NCBI GenBank assembly: GCA_024401055.1
Contig: JAKSLT010000021.1
Location: 1-35,657 of the forward strand
Source: Bacteroidaceae bacterium
Lineage (GTDB): Bacteria > Bacteroidota > Bacteroidia > Bacteroidales > Bacteroidaceae
Reading direction: 5' to 3'
Length of the DNA stretch: 35,657 bases
Part shown: positions 8,073 through 15,532 of the stretch, in pieces
How the letters are laid out: each line of letters begins with the position of its first letter
How positions within the stretch are numbered: the stretch's first letter is position 1
Program-made: the position numbers and the translations under genes
The notes under the pieces: generated by a model
What the model saw: only the letters and a program-made list of their open reading frames with translations
The model's database searches: none
Told to the model about the DNA's origin: nothing

Positions 8073-8693
8073 TTAACTTTCATATTCCTCCACCACATAG
8101 TCGCCGCTTTCCTGCAACTCTTGCAGGCGGCGGTATAGGACGAGGCAAGCGTAGGCGTCGGTGGCAGCGTAGAGTTTCTGGGCGTCGGTATAGACGTCGG
8201 CCTCCCAGTTGGAGAGCTGGGCGCTCTTCGAGATGCGCAGGCGGAATACGTTGGCAAAAATCTTCTGCAAGCTCATGTCGTCGATGCCCATCGCTTTGAC
8301 GATGCGCTGAATGTCCACCCAGCCGCCAGCCTTGAGCCTTCTGTGGCGGCGCTGCAAGGCGCGCAGGTCGTCACCCAGGCTGAGGCCCACCTTCGTGATG
8401 CCCTCGTCCTGCAACAGCTCCACGATTTCGGGCGTGAGGCCCGTCATGTTGAGGCGGAAGAGGAAGCAGATGTCGTCGGTGCTGACCTGCAGCAGGGCCA
8501 CGGGGCGCATGGCGCCGGGCTTGAAGTTGGGGCGCGTCTCGGTGTCGATGCCGAGGACGGGGCTTTTGCGCAGCACGCTCACGGCGCGACGGGCTTCGGC
8601 CTCGCTCTGCACAACCTCAATCCGCCCTGGAAACGTGAACCGTTCCAGGGCGGGTATGAGATGCTTGTCCGTTCGTTGGAAAAGACTTTGCAT
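8073..8693 (-). CDS. 3'-5' exonuclease, RNase D-like (DEDDy)
   Basis: The 206-residue protein is a single DEDD exonuclease domain. The metal-binding residues are visible: D50 and E52 in GIDTET, an Asp in LGDD (108-109), and Tyr175/Asp179 in the YAATD motif that defines the DEDDy subtype shared with RNase D and WRN. There is no HRDC domain, so it is shorter than E. coli RNase D. It probably trims RNA 3' ends or acts on DNA; the substrate cannot be told from sequence. It sits between an OmpA gene (24-nt gap) and rlmI, a plausible operon. Confidence 0.88.
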   Translation of the reverse strand: MQSLFQRTDKHLIPALERFTFPGRIEVVQSEAEARRAVSVLRKSPVLGIDTETRPNFKPGAMRPVALLQVSTDDICFLFRLNMTGLTPEIVELLQDEGITKVGLSLGDDLRALQRRHRRLKAGGWVDIQRIVKAMGIDDMSLQKIFANVFRLRISKSAQLSNWEADVYTDAQKLYAATDAYACLVLYRRLQELQESGDYVVEEYES

Positions 8694-8717
8694 TGTTCGA
8701 CTAATGTCGGGAAGGGA

Positions 8718-9458
8718 CTACTTCAGCGTGCCAGCGTTAGCGGCGGCTACCATTTCGTCGGAGGGGATGATGTAAACCTCTACGCGACGGTTCTGAGCCT
8801 TACCGGCGGCAGTGCTGTTGTCAGCCACGGGAGTGGTCTCGCCCTTACCCATGACAGTCTTAATCTGAGAAGCGGTGATGCCCTTGCCGGTGAGATACTT
8901 GCTTACGGCGCTGGCACGATCCTCGGAGAGAGTCTGGTTCTTAGCGGTGCTCTCGGCAGCGGTGCAGCCCTTCCAGGCGTCGTTGTCGGTGTGGCCCACG
9001 ATAGCGAGGTCCATGTCGGAGGTTACCACGTTCTGAGCGAACTGAGTGAGGTTCTGCTGGGCAGCAGCGGTGAGGGCGCTCTTGCCACTCTGGAACAGCA
9101 GGCCGCCGTCGAAGGTGACGCGTACGCCGATGGTGTTACCGTTCTCGTCGGTCAGGCCTTCAGCCTGAGCAGCAGCGAGGGCAGCGGCAGCAGCCTTGGC
9201 CTTGTCCATCTTCTTACCGATGAGCAGACCGGCGGTGGTACCACCAGCCACGCCTACGGCAGCACCGATGGCAGCGCCCTTCTTAGCGCCGCTCTTGCCG
9301 CCTACGAGTTTACCGATGAGAGCACCGATGCCAGTGCCGGCTGCACCACCTGCGGTGCTACCGATGAGACCGCCCTTGGCCATGTTGGTCATGCCGTTGC
9401 AGCCACAGAGAATCATGCTTGCGCAAAGCGCGAAGATTGTTACTTTGATACCTTTCAT
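8718..9458 (-). CDS. OmpA-family lipoprotein with glycine-zipper region
   Basis: The protein has 246 residues. A lipoprotein signal peptide ends in the lipobox LCGC with lipidated Cys20. Residues ~28-80 are a Gly/Ala-rich glycine-zipper segment (GGAAGTGIGALIG, GAAIGAAVGVAGG). An Ala-rich helix follows, then an OmpA C-terminal peptidoglycan-binding domain (~112-232) with VGHTDN and NRRVEVYI. It probably anchors the outer membrane to peptidoglycan. It has its own promoter just upstream and may lead the transcript that continues into the exonuclease gene. Confidence 0.9.
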   Translation of the reverse strand: MKGIKVTIFALCASMILCGCNGMTNMAKGGLIGSTAGGAAGTGIGALIGKLVGGKSGAKKGAAIGAAVGVAGGTTAGLLIGKKMDKAKAAAAALAAAQAEGLTDENGNTIGVRVTFDGGLLFQSGKSALTAAAQQNLTQFAQNVVTSDMDLAIVGHTDNDAWKGCTAAESTAKNQTLSEDRASAVSKYLTGKGITASQIKTVMGKGETTPVADNSTAAGKAQNRRVEVYIIPSDEMVAAANAGTLK

Positions 9459-9540
9459 GTGTGTTTTGTTTTAGGGATTAATAAAATAGGTAATGTCTTA
9501 TTTCTTATTTATTAGGGAATAAGTCCGTGAGAAAGTGCTG

Positions 9541-9571
9541 CAAAATTACACTTTTCTCATGACACGCGCAA
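9541..9571 (-). promoter_or_regulatory. Promoter of the OmpA lipoprotein gene
   Basis: On the minus strand, TTG (9569-9571), a 20-nt spacer and TAATTTTG (9541-9548) fit the Bacteroidota consensus. The leader to the start codon is about 75 nt. Confidence 0.7.
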
Positions 9572-9615
9572 GTTTTTTAGAATTATTTAAGCAAAAAAGC
9601 CAGTTTCTTTATGTT

Positions 9616-10011
9616 TTACTCCTCATTTTCGCTATTTGGGCAATGCTCCAGACGCCATTGGCGGGGAGTCATGCCGAAATGACGCTCAAAGGCGGTGTAG
9701 AATGCCTGACGGCTCTTGTAGCCGCAGCCCAGGGCGATGTCTTCTGCCGTGCGCGACGTGTAGCGCGAGGACGCCATGCGCTTGCAGGCCTCCTTCAGCC
9801 TCAGCTCATTGAGCAAGGCACTGAAGTTGGCGTCTCCGCCCACACGCACGGCTACCGATATCTGCGGAGACGTGCATTCCAGTTCCCGTGCCAGCAGTTC
9901 GGCCGTAATGTCGGGCGAGAGATAGCGGTTTCTCTTGGTGAGGAAATGCAGGATACGTGCGTAAAGCTCTACGCTGCGGGTCTGTTTGCGGTTTTTGACG
10001 TATTCCTTCAT
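9616..10011 (-). CDS. AraC-type helix-turn-helix regulator, HTH only
   Basis: The protein has 131 residues and consists almost entirely of an AraC/XylS DNA-binding domain. The first helix-turn-helix contains LSPDITAELLARELECTS, and the second carries AEDIALGCGYKSRQAFYTAF followed by GMTPRQWR. There is no ligand-binding or sensor domain, so either it responds through a partner or it is a reduced regulator. It starts 9 nt after udk on the same strand and is likely co-transcribed with it. Its target is unknown; the adjacent promoters around 10680-10712 are candidates. Confidence 0.85.
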   Translation of the reverse strand: MKEYVKNRKQTRSVELYARILHFLTKRNRYLSPDITAELLARELECTSPQISVAVRVGGDANFSALLNELRLKEACKRMASSRYTSRTAEDIALGCGYKSRQAFYTAFERHFGMTPRQWRLEHCPNSENEE

Positions 10012-10020
10012 GGCGGGCTC

Positions 10021-10653
10021 TTATTTCTGTTCCTTCTTCTTCTGTTCGCGCACAAAGCCCTGAATATAGGCGCGCATCATCTCAATGGCCGAGCCGTTGT
10101 CGCCCAGGTTGGGGATGATAATGTCAGCATACTGCTTCGTGGGCGCCACGAACTCGTCGTGCATGGGCTTCAGCACGTTGCGATACTTGGCGATGAGCAT
10201 CTCCAGCGGATGGCCGCGCTCCACGGTGTCACGCTGAATGACGCGCAGCAGGCGCTCGTCGGCACCCGTCTCCACGTAAATCTTCAGGTCCATCAGGTCG
10301 CGCAGCTGCTTGTCGTAGAGCGCCATGATGCCCTCCACGATTATCACGTCGTGGGGCTCCACGTGCACCGTCTCGGGCAGGCGCGTACACGTTATATAAG
10401 AATAGGTGGGCTGCTCCACGGCCTTGCCGGAGCGCAGTTCTTCTATCTGCTTGGCCAACAGCGACCACTCGAAAGCATTGGGGTGGTCGAAGTTCGTGAG
10501 TTTACGCACGTCGAGGGGCAAATGGCTCTGGTCGTTGTAATAGGAGTCCTGAGGGATGACGGCTACGCTGTTCTCTGGAAGCGATTCTACAATTTTGCGC
10601 ACAACGGTGGTCTTTCCCGACCCCGTGCCGCCGGCTATACCGATAATTAACAT
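10021..10653 (-). CDS. udk: Uridine kinase
   Basis: This cytosolic pyrimidine-salvage enzyme phosphorylates uridine or cytidine to UMP or CMP using a nucleoside triphosphate. The 210-residue length matches bacterial Udk. The P-loop GGTGSGKTT covers residues 8-16. Then come DSYYNDQ, NFDHPNAFEW, YSYITCTR, VIIVEGIMALYD and the lid-region residues IQRDTVERGH. All motifs are intact. The Lys/Glu-rich C-terminus is common in the group. It shares a short divergent promoter region with the HD-domain gene. Confidence 0.95.
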   Translation of the reverse strand: MLIIGIAGGTGSGKTTVVRKIVESLPENSVAVIPQDSYYNDQSHLPLDVRKLTNFDHPNAFEWSLLAKQIEELRSGKAVEQPTYSYITCTRLPETVHVEPHDVIIVEGIMALYDKQLRDLMDLKIYVETGADERLLRVIQRDTVERGHPLEMLIAKYRNVLKPMHDEFVAPTKQYADIIIPNLGDNGSAIEMMRAYIQGFVREQKKKEQK

Positions 10654-10684
10654 ATAAGTAATACTTTTTTTATTGTTTCAGCTG

Positions 10685-10692
10685 CAAATTTA
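10685..10692 (-). promoter_or_regulatory. -7 element of udk
   Basis: TAAATTTG on the minus strand, 32 nt from the udk start codon. The -33 region is weak. It lies only 12 nt from the opposing -7 box of the HD gene. Confidence 0.6.
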
Positions 10693-10704
10693 CACATTTT
10701 TCCG

Positions 10705-10712
10705 TAACTTTG
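10705..10712 (+). promoter_or_regulatory. -7 element of the HD-domain gene
   Basis: TAACTTTG, 20 nt before the chosen ATG at 10733, which supports that start. The -33 box is not recognisable. Confidence 0.65.
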
Positions 10713-10732
10713 CCCTGTCTAAAGAAAAAATT

Positions 10733-11257
10733 ATGACAATTTCTGAAATTATTGACCTCTATTACGCCGACAACGCCCCCCTTCGCGCCCTTCTCGTGCA
10801 TCACAGTGAGCAAGTGCGCGACCATGCCCTGCGCATTGCCGACTGTCATCCCGAACTCTCCCTCGACCGCCAGCTCCTCGCCGACGGCGCCATGCTCCAC
10901 GACATAGGCATCGTCTTCTGCGACGCCGCCGGCATCCATTGCCACGGCCGTCACCACTACATAGCCCACGGCCGCGTGGGCGGCCATCTCCTGCGCCGCC
11001 TCGCCTCCCAAGGTCTCCAGAACGCCGCTGCCCTGGCCCGCATCTGCGAGCGCCACACCGGCACCGGCCTCCCCGGCTATGAGCCCGAGACCCTTGAGGA
11101 GCAAGTCATCTGCTACGCCGACAAGTTCTATTCCAAGAGCCATCCCGAGCGCGTCAGCACCCCCGAGCAAGCCGCTGCCAGCCTCTCCCGCTTCGGCCGC
11201 CACTGTGCCGACAAGTTCTGGGAGTGGCACGAGAAATTTAAGACCCTCCCCCAATAA
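10733..11257 (+). CDS. HD-domain metal-dependent phosphohydrolase-like protein
   Basis: The protein has 174 residues. The HD signature is complete in outline: H24/H31 in the first helices, LHDIG with H55-D56, the HGRHHYIAHG block at ~71-80, RHTG, and a later ADKFYSKS. The family hydrolyses phosphate esters, often of nucleotides, but the substrate is not predictable here. The start at MTISE is chosen because the promoter -7 box lies 20 nt upstream; an upstream TTG that would extend the frame lies before that promoter. It is divergent from udk, which hints at a link to nucleotide metabolism but does not prove one. Confidence 0.85.
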   Translation: MTISEIIDLYYADNAPLRALLVHHSEQVRDHALRIADCHPELSLDRQLLADGAMLHDIGIVFCDAAGIHCHGRHHYIAHGRVGGHLLRRLASQGLQNAAALARICERHTGTGLPGYEPETLEEQVICYADKFYSKSHPERVSTPEQAAASLSRFGRHCADKFWEWHEKFKTLPQ

Positions 11258-11338
11258 GGCCCTTTCCCTGCCCCTCCCATAAAGGCCGTGAAAGCCCCAT
11301 ACAGCCCCGCTGACGTCCGTCTTCCCGCCTAATAGTTC

Positions 11339-11448
11339 CAGTCCTCCCCTGTAAGGACTGGAGTTTCTCCCTATAAGGATTGGAGTTTTATCCTGTAAGG
11401 ACTGGAGTTTTATCCTATAAGGACTGGAGTCCTAACAGGGGAGGACTG
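11339..11448. repeat. Four 22-bp tandem repeats framed by a 13-bp inverted repeat
   Basis: Units lie at 11348-11369, 11370-11391, 11392-11413 and 11414-11435, with consensus CCTRTAAGGAYTGGAG then TTTTAT. The array is bracketed by CAGTCCTCCCCTG (11339-11351) and its exact reverse complement (11436-11448). Units abut without spacers, so this is not CRISPR. The rest of the 417-nt gap between the HD gene and rpsP shows only the rpsP promoter. Confidence 0.9.
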
Positions 11449-11560
11449 CGCTTTCTTCACGTTTACGAAGAGCACAAACTGTTTTCAGCACAAGAATTAC
11501 TACATTAGTGAGCAACGAGGCTCCCTTTTGCGGCATATAATGCAAAAAGTCAGCGAAATG

Positions 11561-11592
11561 TTTGGTGCGTTCGCGGAAAAGTAGTACTTTTG
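11561..11592 (+). promoter_or_regulatory. Promoter of rpsP
   Basis: TTTG at 11561-11564, a 20-nt spacer and TACTTTTG at 11585-11592 form a consensus Bacteroidota promoter. The leader is about 75 nt. Confidence 0.85.
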
Positions 11593-11674
11593 CAGCCGCT
11601 ATTACGTGATGATAGCATCGAGTCGCCGCCACGAGATGGCGGCATAAGTCAAACTTTTAATTACATTTACACAC

Positions 11675-12247
11675 ATGGCAACTCGTATTCGCCTGCAACG
11701 CCACGGCCGCAAAGGCTACGCTTTCTACAGCATCGTGGCAGCCGACAGCCGCGCTCCCCGCGACGGCCGGTTCATTGAGAAGTTGGGCACCTACAACCCC
11801 AACACCAACCCCGCAACCGTTGACCTCTGCTTCGAACGCGCCCTTTACTGGGTAGAGTGCGGCGCACAGCCCACCGACACCGTTCGCAACATCCTCTCCC
11901 ACGAGGGCGTGATGCTGATGAAGCACCTCAACGGCGGTGTGCGCAAGGGTGCTTTCTCCGAGGAGGAGGCCCAGAAGCGCTTCGAGGCTTGGAAGGCCCA
12001 GCAGACCAGCAAGACCACGGCCGTGAAGAGCAAGGAAGCCGCCGACAAGAAGGCCGCTGCCGCCGCTCGTCTGGAAGCCGAGAAGAAGGTCAACGCTGCC
12101 ATCGCCGAGAAGGTAGCCGAGAAGAAGGCTGCCGAGGCCGCTGCCAAGGCTGAGGCTGAAGCCGCTGCTGCTGCAGAGGCTGCCGCCACTGAGGCTGCTG
12201 CCGAAGAGGCTCCCGCTGAGGAGACCGAGGCTCCCGCCGAGGCTTAA
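11675..12247 (+). CDS. rpsP: 30S ribosomal protein S16 with long C-terminal tail
   Basis: This small-subunit protein helps assemble the 16S rRNA 5' domain. The first ~85 residues are the S16 core ([39 protein letters not shown]). The remaining ~100 residues are a low-complexity tail of Ala, Glu and Lys, predicted to be helical or disordered. Such an extension is usual in Bacteroidota S16 and makes the 190-residue length normal for the phylum. It is not in an operon with rimM or trmD here. A consensus promoter precedes it and a bulged GC hairpin with a T-rich end follows it. Confidence 0.97.
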   Translation: MATRIRLQRHGRKGYAFYSIVAADSRAPRDGRFIEKLGTYNPNTNPATVDLCFERALYWVECGAQPTDTVRNILSHEGVMLMKHLNGGVRKGAFSEEEAQKRFEAWKAQQTSKTTAVKSKEAADKKAAAAARLEAEKKVNAAIAEKVAEKKAAEAAAKAEAEAAAAAEAAATEAAAEEAPAEETEAPAEA

Positions 12248-12282
12248 TCCTCCGCGTCGCCCACTTACGGCACACAAAACTA

Positions 12283-12325
12283 CGCCTGGACCCCGTGCCA
12301 CCACGGAGCCCGGGCGCTTTGTTTT
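12283..12325 (+). terminator. Probable terminator of rpsP
   Basis: A bulged GC-rich stem (CGCC/GGCG outer arms, CCGTG/CACGG inner arms) is followed by CTTTGTTTTG. Confidence 0.6.
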
Positions 12326-12394
12326 GAATACCCCGCCCCTCTTATTTTTTAACAAGGATTTAAGAAACAATTCCTCATGGCTTGGTATTTTCAA

Positions 12395-12480
12395 GAATTG
12401 CTGCATGATGCAGCAGAATTCCATGCGGCCCTCTCTCCTCACAGCTCATCTTTCTTCTATTCAGCAGTGCCCGGCACTGC
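12395..12480. other. Two palindromes upstream of the DPP III gene
   Basis: One covers 12395-12421 (GCTGCAT-G-ATGCAGC between GAATT and GAATTC). The other is 12464-12480 (GCAGTGCC-C-GGCACTGC). They occupy the 301-nt gap between rpsP and the peptidase gene. They could be operator-like sites or mRNA hairpins; no promoter consensus is clear. Confidence 0.55.
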
Positions 12481-12548
12481 AATTCCTAATAATTCATTGA
12501 CAGGACGCGATAAAAATTCCTTAATTCCTTAATTCTTGATAAAACAAA

Positions 12549-14585
12549 ATGAAACACTTATTCCTTACAGCAATGCTTGCTACCCTACCCTTCGCAGCCA
12601 GCCAGGCTGCCGATGACTTCAAGTACACCGACGAGCAGTTTGCCGACATCCAGATGCTCCGCTATCAGGTGCCCGGCTTCGACCAGCTCTCCCTGCGCCA
12701 GAAGACCCTCGTCTATTACCTCCAGGAAGCCGCCCTCTCCGGACGCGACATCCTTTTCGACCAGAACGGACGCTACAACCTCCGCATCCGCCACGCCTTC
12801 GAGAAAATCTACACCGACTACCGAGGCGACCGCAAAGACAAGGAGTTCCTCGCCTTCGAGGTGTATCTCAAGCGCCTGTGGTTCTCCTCCGGCATACACC
12901 ACCACTACGGCTGCGAGAAGTTCCACGCCGACTTCTCCGAGGTATGGCTGCGTAACGCCCTCAAGAGCGTAGGCGCCACCCTCGACGAGGAAATCTTCCC
13001 CGTCATCTTCGACGACAGCATCATGCAGATGCGCACCAACCAGCGCGACGGCGACGACCTCGTCCTCACCTCCGCCAGCAACTACTACGCCCCCGGCATC
13101 ACGCAGGCCGAGGCCGAGGAGTTCTACACCCAGCGCAAGCCCCTCGCCGACCCGCGCCCCGTAATGATGGGCCTCAACTCCCGCCTCGTGCGCAACGAGT
13201 GGGGCCTCATCGATGAGCAGGTCTATCGCGTAGGCGGCCTCTACGACGCTGCCCTCTCCCGCGTTGTCTATTGGCTGGAGAAAGCCCTGCCCTTCGCCGA
13301 CACGCCCCAGCAGAAGCGCGTCATCGGTAAACTCATCGAATACTACCGCACGGGCGACCTCCGCACCTTCGACGCCTTCAACATCCTCTGGCTTAAGGAC
13401 ACCGCCTCCACCGTCGATTTCGTCAACGGCTTCACCGAGTCCTACGGCGACCCCCTCGGCATGAAGGCCTCGTGGGAGAGCATCGTCAACTTCAAGGACC
13501 TCGCCGCCACGGCCCGCACGGAGAAACTCTCCGCCAACGCCCAGTGGTTTGAGGACAACTCCCCCGTTGACGCCCGCTTCAAGAAAGCAGAGTGCAAGGG
13601 CATCAGCGCCAAGGTCATCACCGCCGCCATACTCTCCGGCGACCTCTACCCCAGCCCCGCCATCGGCATCAACCTGCCCAACTCCGACTGGGTGCGCCGC
13701 GACTTCGGCTCCAAGAGCGTCACCATCGGCAACCTCACCTCCGCCTATGCCAAGGCTGCCGCCGGCAGCGGTATGGGTAAGGAGTTCACCATCGACGACG
13801 CCACCCTCGCCCTCGTCCGCCAGTACGGCGACCTCACCGACGACCTCCACACCGACCTCCACGAATGCCTCGGCCACGGCTCCGGCAAACTCCTCCCCGG
13901 CACCGACCCCGACACGCTGAAGGCCTACGGCTCCACCATCGAGGAGGCCCGCGCCGACCTCTTCGGCCTCTACTACGTGGCCGACCCCAAACTCTGCGAA
14001 CTCGGCCTCACACCCAATATGGAAGCCTACAAGGCACAGTTCTACTCCTATATGCAGAACGGCCTCATCACCCAGCTCGTGCGCATCAAGCCCGGCAACA
14101 ACATTGAGGAGGCCCACATGCGCAACCGCTCCCTCATCGCCCACTGGGTACTGGCCCGCGCCAACGGCGAGAAGGTGCAGGGCGCCAAGGGCACCGTAGC
14201 CGGCAAGACGCCCGCCGTGGAACTCATCAAGCGCAAGGGCAAGACCTACGTCCGCGTCAACGACTACGCCGCCCTGCGCACCTACTTCGGCGAACTCCTT
14301 GCCGAGATACAGCGCATCAAGAGCGAGGGCGACTATGCCGCCGCCCGTGCCCTCGTAGAGACCTACGCCGTGAAGGTTGACCCTGCCCTCCATAAGGAAG
14401 TCCTCGCCCGCTACGAGAAACTCAACCTCTCCCCCTACAAGGGCTTCATCAACCCGCGCTACGAGGCCACCTTCGCCGCCGACGGCACCGTCACCGACGT
14501 CCGCCTCACCTACGGCGAGGGCTACGCCGAGCAGATGCTCCGCTACAGCCGCGACTACGGCTTCCTGCCCGCCGTGAACGAATAA
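12549..14585 (+). CDS. Dipeptidyl peptidase III (family M49), secreted
   Basis: This zinc peptidase removes dipeptides from the N-terminus of oligopeptides. The 678-residue protein starts with a signal peptide (about 1-20, ending SQAA), so it probably works in the periplasm or outside. The zinc motif HECLGH is at 438-443, and the second M49 motif EEARAD is at about 464-469, supplying the third zinc ligand and a substrate-binding residue. Size and the Cys in HECLGH match the characterised Bacteroides enzyme type rather than the longer Porphyromonas one. Such genes are sometimes mislabelled dihydrofolate reductase; nothing here supports that. It is followed by a clear terminator. Confidence 0.93.
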   Translation: MKHLFLTAMLATLPFAASQAADDFKYTDEQFADIQMLRYQVPGFDQLSLRQKTLVYYLQEAALSGRDILFDQNGRYNLRIRHAFEKIYTDYRGDRKDKEFLAFEVYLKRLWFSSGIHHHYGCEKFHADFSEVWLRNALKSVGATLDEEIFPVIFDDSIMQMRTNQRDGDDLVLTSASNYYAPGITQAEAEEFYTQRKPLADPRPVMMGLNSRLVRNEWGLIDEQVYRVGGLYDAALSRVVYWLEKALPFADTPQQKRVIGKLIEYYRTGDLRTFDAFNILWLKDTASTVDFVNGFTESYGDPLGMKASWESIVNFKDLAATARTEKLSANAQWFEDNSPVDARFKKAECKGISAKVITAAILSGDLYPSPAIGINLPNSDWVRRDFGSKSVTIGNLTSAYAKAAAGSGMGKEFTIDDATLALVRQYGDLTDDLHTDLHECLGHGSGKLLPGTDPDTLKAYGSTIEEARADLFGLYYVADPKLCELGLTPNMEAYKAQFYSYMQNGLITQLVRIKPGNNIEEAHMRNRSLIAHWVLARANGEKVQGAKGTVAGKTPAVELIKRKGKTYVRVNDYAALRTYFGELLAEIQRIKSEGDYAAARALVETYAVKVDPALHKEVLARYEKLNLSPYKGFINPRYEATFAADGTVTDVRLTYGEGYAEQMLRYSRDYGFLPAVNE

Positions 14586-14638
14586 GGACGAAAACGAAAA
14601 CTATAACGAAGACGAAAACTTCGTTGCACCACATACCC

Positions 14639-14676
14639 AGCCCCGAGGACGCCCGCCGCCCTCGGGGCTCATTTTA
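14639..14676 (+). terminator. Terminator of the DPP III gene
   Basis: A 10-bp perfect GC stem (AGCCCCGAGG / CCTCGGGGCT) is followed by CATTTTAT. Confidence 0.88.
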
Positions 14677-15190
14677 TCCATTCCCCGTTAAAATCATAAT
14701 AATCATAAAGCATCATAATAATCATTATAGCCAGCGCAGCGGCCTACGGCGTTATGAAGATTTATAGGATGAATTATGATTTTTATGATTCACGTATTCG
14801 TTAGATTCGTGCGATTCGTGGTCTCAAAGAATAATTTCTGGATAAAATTTCTTTTAATCACTTTCGGTTCTCCCCATAAAGGGGGAGTAAGAGGGGGGTA
14901 CTTCAGTTCAGCAAGGCCCCAGGCCTTGCGCGCCCACCTCGCTCCATTAATTAAATATACACGTACGCGCGAGGTCATTTCTTGCTACATTTCCTACATT
15001 GCTACATCGGTGCCGCCCAAAAGATAATTTACGCCCCTATTCCCGACAATTCGCATCAAGCAAAGCTCCACGTTTACCAAGCTCCTTCTTATTCCTTTTT
15101 GCTCCACGCGCTCGCCGCAGCCGCGGCCTTCTTGCCGTTGAGGAAATAGGAAAGACAACGCATAACACAGCAAACAACATCACATTAAAC
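14677..15190. other. Gene-free repeat-rich spacer
   Basis: This contains AT-rich degenerate repeats based on ATCATAATAATC (14693-14735), a GGGGGAGT-type GC repeat phrase near 14875-14900 and an alternating tract TATACACGTACGCGCG (14956-14971). I see no convincing gene. With the hairpins and array that follow, the gene-free stretch reaches 15532. Confidence 0.6.
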
Positions 15191-15194
15191 GCAT

Positions 15195-15242
15195 ATATAA
15201 GCGGTGAGCCGTCTGAAAAATTGCAGACCTCGCCGCTTATAT
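15195..15242. other. Long two-step hairpin
   Basis: Outer arms ATATAAGCGGTGAG and CTCGCCGCTTATAT pair over 14 bp with one wobble. Inside them GTCTG and CAGAC form a second stem around AAAAATTG. It could be a small structured RNA or a decayed mobile-element end. No promoter box is evident nearby. Confidence 0.6.
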
Positions 15243-15293
15243 TGTGTTTATCGGGCCCCACGCGAAACTAATCGTCATTTATATGTTTTTCTA

Positions 15294-15373
15294 CATATGT
15301 GGAAAATAGTTTCGACATATGTAGAAAATAGTTTTGACATATGTGAAAAATACTTTCCACATATGTCGAAACG
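15294..15373. repeat. 22-bp tandem array with CATATG core
   Basis: Three full 22-nt units start at 15294, 15316 and 15338, and a partial fourth starts at 15360. Each begins CATATGT and continues (G/A)(G/A)AAAATA(G/C)TTT. ACATATGT is itself a palindrome repeated about every two helical turns. Confidence 0.88.
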
Positions 15374-15423
15374 AAATTAAAAGGCGTGGCGTGCAGGCCC
15401 TGAGGGGGACTGGACAAGCTCAA

Positions 15424-15449
15424 CCTGTATGCCATGCTTGGCATACAGG
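15424..15449. other. Perfect 11-bp hairpin
   Basis: CCTGTATGCCA - TGCT - TGGCATACAGG. It lies 5 nt before the OmpA-gene terminator hairpin. Confidence 0.7.
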
Positions 15450-15454
15450 CAAAA

Positions 15455-15492
15455 AGAGAGAAGACGGCGCGGAGGGGCGCTGTCTTCTCTCT
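15455..15492 (-). terminator. Terminator of the OmpA/LamG-like gene
   Basis: AGAGAGAAGAC/GTCTTCTCTCT plus an inner GCGC pair form a long stem. On the minus strand it is followed by CTTTTTGCC. Confidence 0.85.
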
Positions 15493-15532
15493 CTTTATGA
15501 TTGCGGACGGGATGATTACAAGAGGATGGGGC

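Noticed and set aside
10673-10732. An upstream TTG start for the HD-domain protein
   Set aside because: It would lie before the -7 promoter box, so it would not be in the transcript.
11348-11435. A possible CRISPR array (also considered at 15294 and 24644)
   Set aside because: Units are 21-22 nt and directly abut with no spacers, and there are no cas genes.
12585-14393. A 602-codon open frame on the minus strand opposite the DPP III gene, and similar long frames opposite other genes (740-1726, 8343-9515, 20617-22428)
   Set aside because: They mirror GC-rich genes with intact families on the other strand and have Val/Gly/Ala-rich translations without motifs, as expected from codon bias.
15089-15163. 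A 24-codon minus-strand frame reading YFLNGKKAAAAA, which resembles the end of a sorting tail
   Set aside because: Too short, no upstream coding sequence or promoter; possibly a gene remnant, but chance cannot be excluded.
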